A stretch of 39,047 nucleotides of DNA from Bacteroidota bacterium. GTDB lineage: Bacteria > Bacteroidota > Bacteroidia > Palsa-948. A model generated the notes under the pieces. That model was not told where the DNA came from. It searched no databases and saw only the letters and a program-made list of their open reading frames with translations. The translations under genes and the position numbers were made by a program. Below are positions 24,010 to 33,100 of the stretch, one piece after another; positions within the stretch are counted from its first letter, which is position 1; every line of letters starts with the position of its first letter. The stretch spans positions 1-39,047 of the forward strand of contig JAHEYJ010000012.1 in assembly GCA_023251675.1 (NCBI GenBank). Reading direction: 5' to 3'.

Positions 24010-26640
24010 ATGGCAAAAAACCTCGTTATCGTTGAGTCGCCGGCTAAAGCCAGAACCATTGAAAAATTTCTGGGAAGTGAGTTTATTGTAAAATCAAGCA
24101 TTGGGCATATCCGCGATCTTCCCAAAAAAGAAATGGGCGTTGACGTGGAAAAAGGATTTGAGCCCGCTTATGAAATTTCTTCCGACAAAAAAAAGGTGGT
24201 CGCTGAACTCAGGCAGCTTGCAAAGAAAGCAGAAACCGTATGGCTTGCAACAGACGAGGACCGCGAAGGAGAAGCCATTGCCTGGCATTTGTGCGAGGCG
24301 CTGGGGCTCAGCGTTAAAACTACCAAGCGGGTAGTTTATCATGAGATAACCAAGACCGCCATCCAGGAAGCACTGGCCAATCCAAGAAAAATTGATGAGA
24401 ATCTTGTTAATGCCCAGCAGGCACGCAGGATTTTAGACCGGCTGGTAGGCTATGAACTATCTCCTATATTATGGAAGAAAGTCCGTCCGTCCCTTTCCGC
24501 GGGACGTGTGCAGTCTGTTTCTGTTAAATTACTGGTTGAACGGGAACGGGAAATAAATGAATTTAAAGTAGAGTCATATTATAAGGTATCAGGCATTTTT
24601 TCTGTTAAAGAGGAGAACGGCAGGATTACCTTATTTAAAGGAGAACATCCTACAAAACTGAAATCAGAACAGGAAGCGCAGGAATTACTTGAAAAATTAA
24701 ATGGCGCTTTTTTTTCGGTAAAAAATATTGAAAAAAAGCCGTCGAGAAGAACGCCGGCCGCTCCTTTTACCACGTCCACTCTTCAGCAGGAAGCTAGCCG
24801 CAAACTCGGTTATTCTGTTTCGCAAACAATGCGACTTGCCCAGGGATTATATGAGGCAGGAAAGATCACGTACATGCGTACTGATTCGGTAACACTTTCC
24901 GGATTTGCATTGAATGCTGCTAAGAATGAGATCAACCGTCAGTACGGAGATCATTACTGGAAGAAAAGAGAATATCATACTAAGTCCGCAAATGCCCAGG
25001 AAGCGCACGAAGCCATTCGCCCTACCTTCTTCAGCAACCGAAGTGCAGATGTGGATGATGAACAGCAGCGGAAATTGTATGACCTGATCTGGAAACGCGC
25101 CATTGCCTCCCAGATGGCCGATGCGGAACTTGAAAAAACGGTGATCACGCTCGGACAGAATAGATCGGAAGATATTTTTGTAACTACAGGAGAGATCATT
25201 TTGTTTGATGGATTTTTGAAAGTATATATGGAGGGGACCGATGAAGAAGAAGAAAATGAAGAAGGAATCCTTCCCCCGGTAAATGTCGGACAGGAGATCG
25301 GAATGGAAGAGATTTCCGCAACGGAAAGATTTACATTACCACCGGCGCGATATACAGAAGCAAGCCTGGTAAAAAAACTCGAATCACTGGGTATCGGCCG
25401 TCCTTCTACCTATGCGCCGACGATCTCGACCATTGTAAAAAGGAATTATGTGGCAAAAGAAGTTCACGAAGGAAGAGAACGGAATTACAAAAGACTTTTA
25501 CTTAAGAACGGAGCGCTCTCTTCCGAAGGCTTGATGGAAATAACCGGAGCGGAGAAGGGCAAATTATATCCTACGGATATCGGCATGGTGGTGAATGATT
25601 TTCTGGAGCGGTATTTCCCGCAGATCATGGATTATAAGTTCACCGCGTATGTGGAAGAGGAGTTTGATGAAATTGCAGAAGGAAAACTTTCCTGGAAAAA
25701 AATGTTGGAAGAATTTTACACACCCTTTCATAAGACTGTAAAATCCACAGAAGGAAGTTCGGAACGGCAGAGCGGCGAAAAAATTCTAGGGAAAGATCCT
25801 AAATCAGGACGCCAGGTGCTGGTTCGCATCGGACGGTTTGGTCCCATGGCCCAGATCGGGCACCAGGACGATGAAGAAAAACCCAAGTATGCATCGCTTC
25901 GAAAAGGACAGAGCATAGAAACCATTACGCTGGAAGATGCCCTTGATCTTTTCAAATTGCCGCGCACACTCGGCAAACACGAGAATGAAGACGTGATGGT
26001 CAGCATTGGCCGTTTTGGTCCTTACATAAAGTACAAGAATGAATTTGTATCTCTTCCGAAAACAGAAGATCCGTTCACTATAACATTAGAGCGTACCGTG
26101 GAAATCCTTACCGGCCCCCGGTTGCCGAGAACACTTGGGGAATGGGAAGGAATGCCGGTAATTGCAGCAAAAGGTTTTTTTGGCAACTACCTGAAATACG
26201 GGAACACGAATGCATCACTGGCAAAACGTTTTGACCCTTTCCTCATCACGCTGGAAGAAGCCATCGAAATCCTGAAAGTAAAAATTCAGAAAGACAAAGA
26301 AAAACATATCAAATCCTGGGAGGAGGACCGCCGCGTAAAAGTGGTGATCGGGCGATGGGGCCCCTGCATTCAGTCCGGTAAAAAGTTTTTCAAAATACCT
26401 TCCGGTAAAGAGCCGCTTGATATGACATTGGAAGAATGTTTGGTGATCGCAGGAATAAAAAAGGCGAAGAAGGAACCAAAGGCAAAAGTTAAAAGTCAAA
26501 AGCCAGAAGTAACGACAGAAAAGTCACAAATCACAAATCACAAATCACAAGCCGGCAGCAAGAAACCAGCAGCTCCCCCTAAAACTCCCAAGCTGAAGAT
26601 TATCAAAGCGAAAAGAAAGTTTGCCGGGAAGCGGAAATAA
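24010..26640 (+). CDS. topA: DNA topoisomerase I
   Basis: A type IA topoisomerase relaxing negative supercoils, 876 residues. I use the ATG at 24010 (MAKNLVIVESPAKA); a TTG three codons earlier is less likely. The Toprim domain shows VIVESPAKARTIEKFLG, ATDEDREGEAIAWHL and PSAGRVQSVSVKLLVE. The active-site Tyr is Y288 in GKITYMRTDS. SLVKKLESLGIGRPSTYA follows. Instead of zinc fingers the C-terminus has four repeats of ~55-80 residues with VRIGRFGP/VSIGRFGPYIKY/GFFGNYLKYG/VIGRWGP, the repeat type found in Bacteroidota and Chlamydiae enzymes. The basic tail contains a heptamer-encoded segment (residues ~826-846). Confidence 0.95.
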   Translation: MAKNLVIVESPAKARTIEKFLGSEFIVKSSIGHIRDLPKKEMGVDVEKGFEPAYEISSDKKKVVAELRQLAKKAETVWLATDEDREGEAIAWHLCEALGLSVKTTKRVVYHEITKTAIQEALANPRKIDENLVNAQQARRILDRLVGYELSPILWKKVRPSLSAGRVQSVSVKLLVEREREINEFKVESYYKVSGIFSVKEENGRITLFKGEHPTKLKSEQEAQELLEKLNGAFFSVKNIEKKPSRRTPAAPFTTSTLQQEASRKLGYSVSQTMRLAQGLYEAGKITYMRTDSVTLSGFALNAAKNEINRQYGDHYWKKREYHTKSANAQEAHEAIRPTFFSNRSADVDDEQQRKLYDLIWKRAIASQMADAELEKTVITLGQNRSEDIFVTTGEIILFDGFLKVYMEGTDEEEENEEGILPPVNVGQEIGMEEISATERFTLPPARYTEASLVKKLESLGIGRPSTYAPTISTIVKRNYVAKEVHEGRERNYKRLLLKNGALSSEGLMEITGAEKGKLYPTDIGMVVNDFLERYFPQIMDYKFTAYVEEEFDEIAEGKLSWKKMLEEFYTPFHKTVKSTEGSSERQSGEKILGKDPKSGRQVLVRIGRFGPMAQIGHQDDEEKPKYASLRKGQSIETITLEDALDLFKLPRTLGKHENEDVMVSIGRFGPYIKYKNEFVSLPKTEDPFTITLERTVEILTGPRLPRTLGEWEGMPVIAAKGFFGNYLKYGNTNASLAKRFDPFLITLEEAIEILKVKIQKDKEKHIKSWEEDRRVKVVIGRWGPCIQSGKKFFKIPSGKEPLDMTLEECLVIAGIKKAKKEPKAKVKSQKPEVTTEKSQITNHKSQAGSKKPAAPPKTPKLKIIKAKRKFAGKRK
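26485..26547. repeat. Nine-unit heptamer array in the topA tail
   Basis: The sequence stays in 7-nt register for nine units: AAAGTTA, AAAGTCA, AAAGCCA, GAAGTAA, CGACAGA, AAAGTCA, then CAAATCA three times. It encodes part of the Lys/Ser/Gln-rich C-terminal tail. Confidence 0.7.
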
Positions 26641-26754
26641 TTTCGGCTTTCAAATCTTTATCATCCATTTTCTTTTTCATTGAAATTTTTCGGATTCGTA
26701 TATTCGACCTCATTCGTAATTCGTAGAGTATTCAAAACTCTGTTGATAACTGCG

Positions 26755-26776
26755 ATTGCTTCGCTTCGCTTGCAAT
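26755..26776. repeat. Intergenic hairpin (ATTGC...GCAAT family)
   Basis: ATTGC pairs with GCAAT around a TTCGCTTCGCTT loop, followed by GACG. It lies between topA and the arginase-fold gene. Hairpins with this loop are a common dispersed repeat in Bacteroidota. Confidence 0.6.
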
Positions 26777-26810
26777 GACGACTCACTTAAATTTGCTTAC
26801 TAATCATTAG

Positions 26811-26831
26811 ATGCTGAATCAGGTTCAGCAT
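26811..26831. repeat. Palindrome ATGCTGAA-TCAGG-TTCAGCAT
   Basis: Perfect 8-bp arms with a 5-nt loop, ending 6 bp before the ATG at 26838. Translated, it gives the nine-residue lead MLNQVQHDF, a known artefact of start calling in Bacteroidota, so it is not part of the protein. As RNA hairpin it could affect initiation. Confidence 0.75.
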
Positions 26832-26837
26832 GACTTT

Positions 26838-28007
26838 ATGGAAGACATTTCTCAATTTTTTTCCCCAATAGAACTTGAAAACGGAACGCAGTTTCCGGAA
26901 AATACACTGGGCGTTTCCATCCGAAAATATCTGCCCGATAAACCTTTTCCTGAACTGAAAGGAGTTCACCTCGCGTTGGTCGGGGCAGAGGAGGAGCGGA
27001 GGGCGATCAATAATGAAGGAAGCGGAAAGGCCGCCAATGCCGTACGCCCGTATCTCTACAATCTGTTCAAGGGAAAATACAAACCACGGATTGCCGATCT
27101 CGGAAATATAAAACAAGGCCATGCGGTAAAGGATTCTTATTTTGCTCTCACAGCCGTTTGCCACGAACTCATCAGGAACAAGATCATTCCTATCGTCATT
27201 GGCGGCGGGCAGGATCTCACTTTCCCGATTTACAAAGCGTTTGATAAAATAGAACCGACCATTAACTTGGTCGATGTGGATGCGCGGTTTGACATCGGGG
27301 GCCCGGATTCAGAATTTAATTCTTCAGCGTATGTCGGGAAAATAATCCTTCATCAGCCCAACATACTTTTTAATTACAGCAACATCGGCTACCAAACCTA
27401 TTTCACAGCGCAAAAGGAAGTAGACCTTTTTCATAAACTTTATTTTGACGCGTATCGTTTAGGAGAAGTCCGCAGCGATATGGAGCAGGTGGAACCCATT
27501 GTGCGCCATGCCGATCTTCTTTCTTTCGATATGTCAGCCATCCGGATGAGCGATGCTCCCGGAAACGGTAACGCATCTCCCAACGGTTTTTACGGGGAAG
27601 AAGCCTGCATGATCACACGGTATGCGGGGCTCAGTGATAAGCTGAGCGCGATAGGTTTTTTTGAATTCAATCCGGATTACGATAAGCGCGGACAAACGGC
27701 TCACCTCCTGGCGCAGATGATCTGGTATTTCATTGACGGGTATTATAAGCGTTTCCAGGATTTTCCGTTCCGGAAGAAATCCGATTACCTGAAATACCGG
27801 GTTTCCATCAAGGAGCATAAAAATGAAATTGTGTTTTATAAATCCAAACGCTCCGACCGCTGGTGGATGGAAGTGCCATATCCTTCACAAAAGAAATTAA
27901 AGTTCGAGCGTCAGTGCCTGGTTCCTTGTTCCTATAAAGATTATGAAGAAGCCACTAAAGAAGAAGTGCCTGACCGGTGGTGGCAGACCTATCAGAAACT
28001 GACCTAA
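26838..28007 (+). CDS. Arginase/formimidoylglutamase-fold protein with altered metal site
   Basis: A 389-residue protein of the ureohydrolase superfamily, usually annotated formimidoylglutamase in Bacteroidota. The fold is clear from VIGGGQDLTFPIYKAF, INLVDVDARFDIGG, SNIGYQTYF and LLSFDMSAIRMSDAPGNG. The metal ligands of true arginases (GGGHD, DAHxD, SxDxDxxDP) are not kept: here they read GGGQD, DARFD and SFDMSAIRMSDA. Both metal-binding His residues are therefore missing. It could be a pseudoenzyme or a distinct activity; no histidine-degradation genes are adjacent. I chose the ATG at 26838 because the upstream extension is encoded by an intergenic palindrome. Confidence 0.82.
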   Translation: MEDISQFFSPIELENGTQFPENTLGVSIRKYLPDKPFPELKGVHLALVGAEEERRAINNEGSGKAANAVRPYLYNLFKGKYKPRIADLGNIKQGHAVKDSYFALTAVCHELIRNKIIPIVIGGGQDLTFPIYKAFDKIEPTINLVDVDARFDIGGPDSEFNSSAYVGKIILHQPNILFNYSNIGYQTYFTAQKEVDLFHKLYFDAYRLGEVRSDMEQVEPIVRHADLLSFDMSAIRMSDAPGNGNASPNGFYGEEACMITRYAGLSDKLSAIGFFEFNPDYDKRGQTAHLLAQMIWYFIDGYYKRFQDFPFRKKSDYLKYRVSIKEHKNEIVFYKSKRSDRWWMEVPYPSQKKLKFERQCLVPCSYKDYEEATKEEVPDRWWQTYQKLT

Positions 28008-28115
28008 TAAACCTGTATTTTCCTGGCAATCGGACTGCATTTTTTATGTGGTAATTTCTTCCTTATTAATCACGGGTTACCTCTCATTTTTCTCCTCTTC
28101 TATACCTTTATTATA

Positions 28116-28152
28116 CTCAAAACAAAAAGCTTTAAAAATTTGGTTTTTTGAG
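28116..28152. terminator. Possible AT-rich terminator hairpin
   Basis: CTCAAAAC (28116-28123) can pair with GTTTTTTGAG (28143-28152) across an AT-rich loop. It lies in the 238-bp gap between the arginase-fold gene and the sigma factor; the rest of the gap holds AT-rich sequence with no gene and no convincing full promoter. Confidence 0.35.
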
Positions 28153-28245
28153 TTCCTTTTACTTCCTTTGACAATCAAAATAGGATAAAAAACAAATATT
28201 TCTCAGGCAACCATTTATTAATCCTGCGTCTTATAATCAGATGCG

Positions 28246-28821
28246 ATGACTGAAACCGGAAAAGAGAAGATCGAGGCATTGATCGAAGGGTGCATAAAAG
28301 GCGACCGGAACAGCCAACACGTTCTTTACAAGTTGTATTACGGAAAAATGCTCGGTGTTTGCATGCGTTATGCAAAGGATCATGAAGAAGCAAGAGATAT
28401 ACTTCAGGAAGGATTCATAAAAGTATACTCCAATATTTCGGATTTTGGCAAAAGCGGGTCATTTGAGGGTTGGGTAAGAAAAATTATGGTGAATACGGCC
28501 ATTGATACTTACCGGAAAAACAAACAATCCATCTTTCAGGTTGACTCAGACTATGTTGATGCAAATGCGGAAGTAATAGAAGATGAAAATGAAAGTGAAG
28601 AATACAATGGCATTAATCCGGCCCAGATAATGGAGGCAGTGCAAAAACTTTCTCCGGCATACAGAGCGATCTTTAATATGTATGTAGTCGATGAGTTCAC
28701 ACATAAAGAAATAGCAGCGCAATTGGGAATCAGTGAAGGAACATCAAAATCAAATTATTCAAAAGCAAAAGCGAATTTGAAAAGAATGCTGGAAGATAAA
28801 ATAAAAAAATTTCAGCATTAA
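28246..28821 (+). CDS. ECF-type RNA polymerase sigma factor
   Basis: A 191-residue sigma-70 family factor of the extracytoplasmic function class. Region 2 is seen as YGKMLGVCMRYAKDHEEARDILQEGFIKVYSNI...FEGWVRKIMVNTAIDTYRK. A short acidic linker follows (VEDENESEE-like). Region 4 reads AVQKLSPAYRAIFNMYVVDEFTHKEIAAQLGISEGTSKSNYSKAK. It is followed after 13 bp by a membrane-anchored protein that is a plausible cognate regulator, and then by three large surface proteins. The start is the ATG at 28246; an ATG five bases upstream meets a stop after two codons. Confidence 0.93.
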   Translation: MTETGKEKIEALIEGCIKGDRNSQHVLYKLYYGKMLGVCMRYAKDHEEARDILQEGFIKVYSNISDFGKSGSFEGWVRKIMVNTAIDTYRKNKQSIFQVDSDYVDANAEVIEDENESEEYNGINPAQIMEAVQKLSPAYRAIFNMYVVDEFTHKEIAAQLGISEGTSKSNYSKAKANLKRMLEDKIKKFQH

Positions 28822-28834
28822 TATTTTATAGGAA

Positions 28835-30115
28835 ATGAAAAACAAGTTTGAACAGAATATAAAATCATCACTGGAATCGTACCAAGCCGGTTTCAATCCT
28901 GCTGATTGGGCGGATATGAATACGCGCCTGGATTCGGCTTTTGGTAAGCCAGCTAAAATTTCAAGAACAGGTAAAAACATTTTAATAGCCGCTTCTGTTA
29001 TAGCAGTTGCCGGGTTGATCTATTATTTCAGCGCTTCATCAAATAAAATGAAGGATGCTGCAAAAACCGCCGTTGAAAACCCGGTTATCGTAAAACAGCA
29101 GCCTGCTGAAAATGTAAATCAGCCGGTTGAAGAAAAAAACAGCTCATCAACACAGAAAGAAAATAATTCAGCGGCGGTTAATGCTTCTGATAAAAATTCT
29201 CTGGTTCAGGATCAATCAGCAGAGAAAAGAACAGCGCCTCAGGGAAAAGTGGAAGCTCCGGCGGAGAATAAGCAAACCCCTGTTCAGGAAAATAATCCGA
29301 ATGAAAAACCAGCGCTGCCTTCAGTTATAAGTCAGCAAGCAGATGCCGGATCGGTTCTGAAAGCAGGTTTTCACGCCGATATAAATAAGGTTTGCGAAGG
29401 AATACCGGTACAATTTTCGGCGGATGAAAACAAGATCCCATGTACGTATAAATGGTTATTTGGCGACGGCGAAACCTCGGTTGAGCAAAATCCGAAACAT
29501 GTATTTAAGTCTTCCGGGACTTTCTCTGTCAAGCTCCGCCTCACTTCACTTGCCGACAAAAAATCGGATGAACAGAAAAATAATATTACCGTTGCGGGTG
29601 CCCCGTCCACCGACATTACTTACCGCCCGGATGAAGACAATAAGCTCGCCTTCCGGTTTGATGCCGGTGCAGACAAAACAACGGAACTAAAATGGGATTT
29701 CGGTGACAGGAAAACAGCTTCCGGTCAAAACCCGGAACATACGTTTGCTCAATTCGGAACCTACAAAGTGATTTTAACAGCCAAAAATAATTCAGGATGC
29801 ATAACCACTGTCAGCAAAGAGGTGAAAGTGGAAAATAAATTATTTGCTCCTAATTCTTTCACGCCCAACGGAGACAATGTGAATGATACCTGGATGCCTT
29901 CATTTGATGACAACTGCACTTTTACCCTGACCGTTTTTGACGGATCCAGCAATGTGGTTTATTCAACTTCCGACAGAAATTCACCCTGGGATGGAATGAA
30001 CCCTAAAACCGGTTCCGTTGTAAAGGAAGGAGATCTCTTTACCTGGAAGGCAGTTGTAAAAGAAAGTAACGGAGAACTATCAACTCATTCTGGGAAAATA
30101 GTTATCAGTAAATAA
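28835..30115 (+). CDS. Membrane-anchored PKD protein with type B sorting domain, possible anti-sigma partner
   Basis: A 426-residue protein with an unusual layout. Residues 1-47 are a hydrophilic N-terminal segment (FEQNIKSSLESYQAGFNPADWADM) resembling the cytoplasmic part of proteins encoded next to sigma factors in Bacteroidota. One membrane helix follows (~48-66). A low-complexity Lys/Glu/Asn/Pro-rich spacer (~70-165) comes next. Then come two PKD domains, with YKWLFGDGETS and LKWDFGDRKTA. The C-terminal ~90 residues have FAPNSFTPNGDNVNDTW and WDGMNPKTG, the gliding-motility/T9SS type B domain (CHU_C). There is no cleavable signal peptide, so it is likely an inner-membrane protein with a large periplasmic part. 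The anti-sigma role is inferred from position and topology only. Confidence 0.8.
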   Translation: MKNKFEQNIKSSLESYQAGFNPADWADMNTRLDSAFGKPAKISRTGKNILIAASVIAVAGLIYYFSASSNKMKDAAKTAVENPVIVKQQPAENVNQPVEEKNSSSTQKENNSAAVNASDKNSLVQDQSAEKRTAPQGKVEAPAENKQTPVQENNPNEKPALPSVISQQADAGSVLKAGFHADINKVCEGIPVQFSADENKIPCTYKWLFGDGETSVEQNPKHVFKSSGTFSVKLRLTSLADKKSDEQKNNITVAGAPSTDITYRPDEDNKLAFRFDAGADKTTELKWDFGDRKTASGQNPEHTFAQFGTYKVILTAKNNSGCITTVSKEVKVENKLFAPNSFTPNGDNVNDTWMPSFDDNCTFTLTVFDGSSNVVYSTSDRNSPWDGMNPKTGSVVKEGDLFTWKAVVKESNGELSTHSGKIVISK

Positions 30116-30165
30116 AATTTATATAAATCGCCAAAGACCTTATATAATATTCCCAACATCCCCCT

Positions 30166-33100
30166 ATGAAACAAAAAAATCACCTTCCTCAACATTGTAC
30201 TTTGTTCGCCAGAACAGGGGCATATCATTTTATTTTCAGGAGAATATTTTTTCTCCTTGCTTTTTCATTATTATTTTTCAGGGCAATGGGCCAGGACCCT
30301 GTTACCCCGCAGGAAGTCAATCCGGGTTCTAACAAAAATCTGATTTGGGAGGATGAAGGGATCTTCCGTAAACAGATGAAAGCGAATGGGCTTTCTGAGG
30401 CGGTTATCAATAAATTAGTGGAAGACAGGATCGCGTTAGCTAAAACCGGAAGACAAATAAAATGGAATTCGTTAATGAAACTTGGAAACAGTGTGACACC
30501 GGTTCCGCATGCTGCTTGCAGTGATATGGGAGGAGAAAGCGGATGGGGCGCTTGGCAGGCACAGACCGGTGATTATATGTACGACATATTTGGTGGAAAT
30601 TCTACGTTGACATGGGGAGCCATTGGCGCTCCGCTTGCAGCGCCCCGGTTTAATCTTACCAGCGGCGCCGGGATTGATGCCTGTACGCCGGGAGCTGCTG
30701 CCGGAGCTCCTTCCATTCCTGTTGTTGCTCCCAACTTTGGCTCTGCTTCCATCCAGTTAGGGGAGATACAAACCAATGGTTCATTAGGAGGATGTAATTT
30801 AGGATGTGCAGAGCAGATTATTTATCCGCTTACAGTCACTGCGATGGATACCAATTTTCTGTATGCCTATGCTTTTGTTCTGGAAAATCCTGGCCATACG
30901 ATTCAAGATCAACCCTACGTAGAATTTAAAATTCTCGATGCAAGCGGAGATACATTGCCTTGTTCCTACCAGAAATATCATGGCAGTTCCAATCTTCCCG
31001 GCTTTTATACTTCCAGCTGCAATGTAAATTCTGCATCTATTTATAAACCATGGACTACAGTTGGAGTTAATTTATCAAGTTATATCGGCCAGGCATTGAC
31101 TGTTGTAATTACCAACGTGGATTGTTCCCAAGGAGGTCACTTTGCGCAATCGTACTGGGATTTCTCCTGCGGTGTACTGACCACCAATCCTTCTTCTTAT
31201 TGTCAGGGAAATGCTGTTACGATTGATGCACCGGTCGATCCGCTCATCGGATATACCTATCAGTGGTATCAAAACGGAGGCCCTTATACAGGCGCCCCCG
31301 GCGCAACCGGCCCGACTATTACTCCTTTTCCGGTTCCAGGGGATACATTTGCTGTTGATGTGATTCAGCCCTCCGGATGTAATTTTCATATTATATATGT
31401 TCCGACACCTATGTCGATCACCCCGAATTTCACCAGCACTGTAAATTGTGGAGTGGTAAATTTTACTGACCAAACTACAACACCCAATGGTTCTCCGATA
31501 ACTGCCTGGAACTGGACATTCCCGAGTGGAACGCCTGCCTCTTCTACGGCTCAGAATCCGACCGGAGTTACATTTCCCCCAGGAACGTATTCTGTAACAC
31601 TCGTTGCAACTTCCCAGTCCGGCTGCGTTGGTACCAGTATTCATGTAATTACAGTTACCGGAATGCCACAGGCTGTTTTTTCAAACGTACCGGTATGTGC
31701 AGGCCTCTCTACTCAGTTTACGAATAGTTCAGTTGCTCCTGCAGGCGATCCTATCGTTTCTACTAACTGGAGTTTTCCCGGTGGAAACCCTGCAACATCT
31801 ACTGCGTCTAATCCAACCGTAGTTTTTCCTGCAGGAAACTACACCGCAACGCTGACAGTGACCACTCAATCGGGTTGTACTTCTACGGTATCTCAGCCAG
31901 TTGTGGTTAACCCGCTTCCGGTTGCAAACCTCAGCGGAAATAATGTTTGCTTTAATAACGTGAATAGTTTTACCGATCTGACAACCGGAAATAATACGGT
32001 CACTAACTGGAGCTGGAATTTTGGTGATGGAAGCGCACTCAATACAACCCAAAATCCTACACATACTTATTCAAATCCCGGAACGTATACGGTTTCGCTG
32101 ATCGTTACTAATAATTTTGGATGTAAAGACACAAATAAAACGACGGTAGTAATCAATCCACTCCCTGTGGTCAACTTCAGTCTGGTGCCGGTATGTTATC
32201 ACGACAATACGTGTTTCACCGATCTCTCAACGGTTAGCCCCGGCACTATTTCATCCTGGAGCTGGAACTTCGGCGACCCTAATTCAGGAGCAAATAATAT
32301 TTCCAATATTCAGAATCCCTGTCATGTGTATACCGGTCTTGGCCCCTACGCTGTTATCCTGACAGTTACAACTGACAGCGCCTGCCAAAGTACCATAAGC
32401 TTACCGGCAACGGTCAATCCTTTGCCGGTGGCGGGAATAAGTGTGAACAGTGTTTGCCTGAACTCAAATACCAGTTTTACCGATGCTTCTATTTCACCAG
32501 CTGGGGATCAGATCACCGCATGGAACTGGAATTTCGGAGACGGTTCAGCCAATGCCACGCAGCAGAACCCGATGCATATGTATACGACGGCAGGAAGTTA
32601 TACGGCCACACTCATTGTCACCACACAAAAAGGATGTAAGGACACGGCACAGATCCCGCTGGTTGTTTACAATCCGCCGGTAGCCAATTTCTCAGCGCCC
32701 AAAGATGGATGTTCACCGGTCGTAAACAATTACATGGATCTGTCCACATCCGCCAGCGGTTCGGTCAGCAGCTGGCTATGGACATTTTCCGGGGGAAGTC
32801 CGTCAAGCTCAACATCCCAGAACCCTCAGAATATTCTTTATGTAGCTCCCGGAAGCTACAGTGTAACGCTGATCGCCACAACCAACTTCGGCTGTAAAGA
32901 CACGATCACCCTTCCGATGGTGCAGGTATATCCCTGGCCTGGCGCAGAGTTTTGTGTGGCACCGCAGCAGGCGCCGGCAACATCCCCGGTATTTAATTTC
33001 TGCGACCTGTGGTCTTCAGATGTAACGCAATGGTCATGGAACTTTGGAGATGGATCTGCATTGGACAGCAGCAATACGGATCCGGTTCATTCGTATTCTG

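Noticed and set aside
26811-26837. N-terminal extension MLNQVQHDF on the arginase-fold protein
   Set aside because: It is encoded by a dispersed intergenic palindrome and is a recognised start-calling artefact; the ATG at 26838 gives the natural N-terminus.
31075-31644. 189-codon minus-strand open frame in the PKD gene, and similar frames at 31729-32064 and 35197-35592
   Set aside because: These mirror the biased codon use of the PKD repeats on the other strand and recur in each paralog for that reason.
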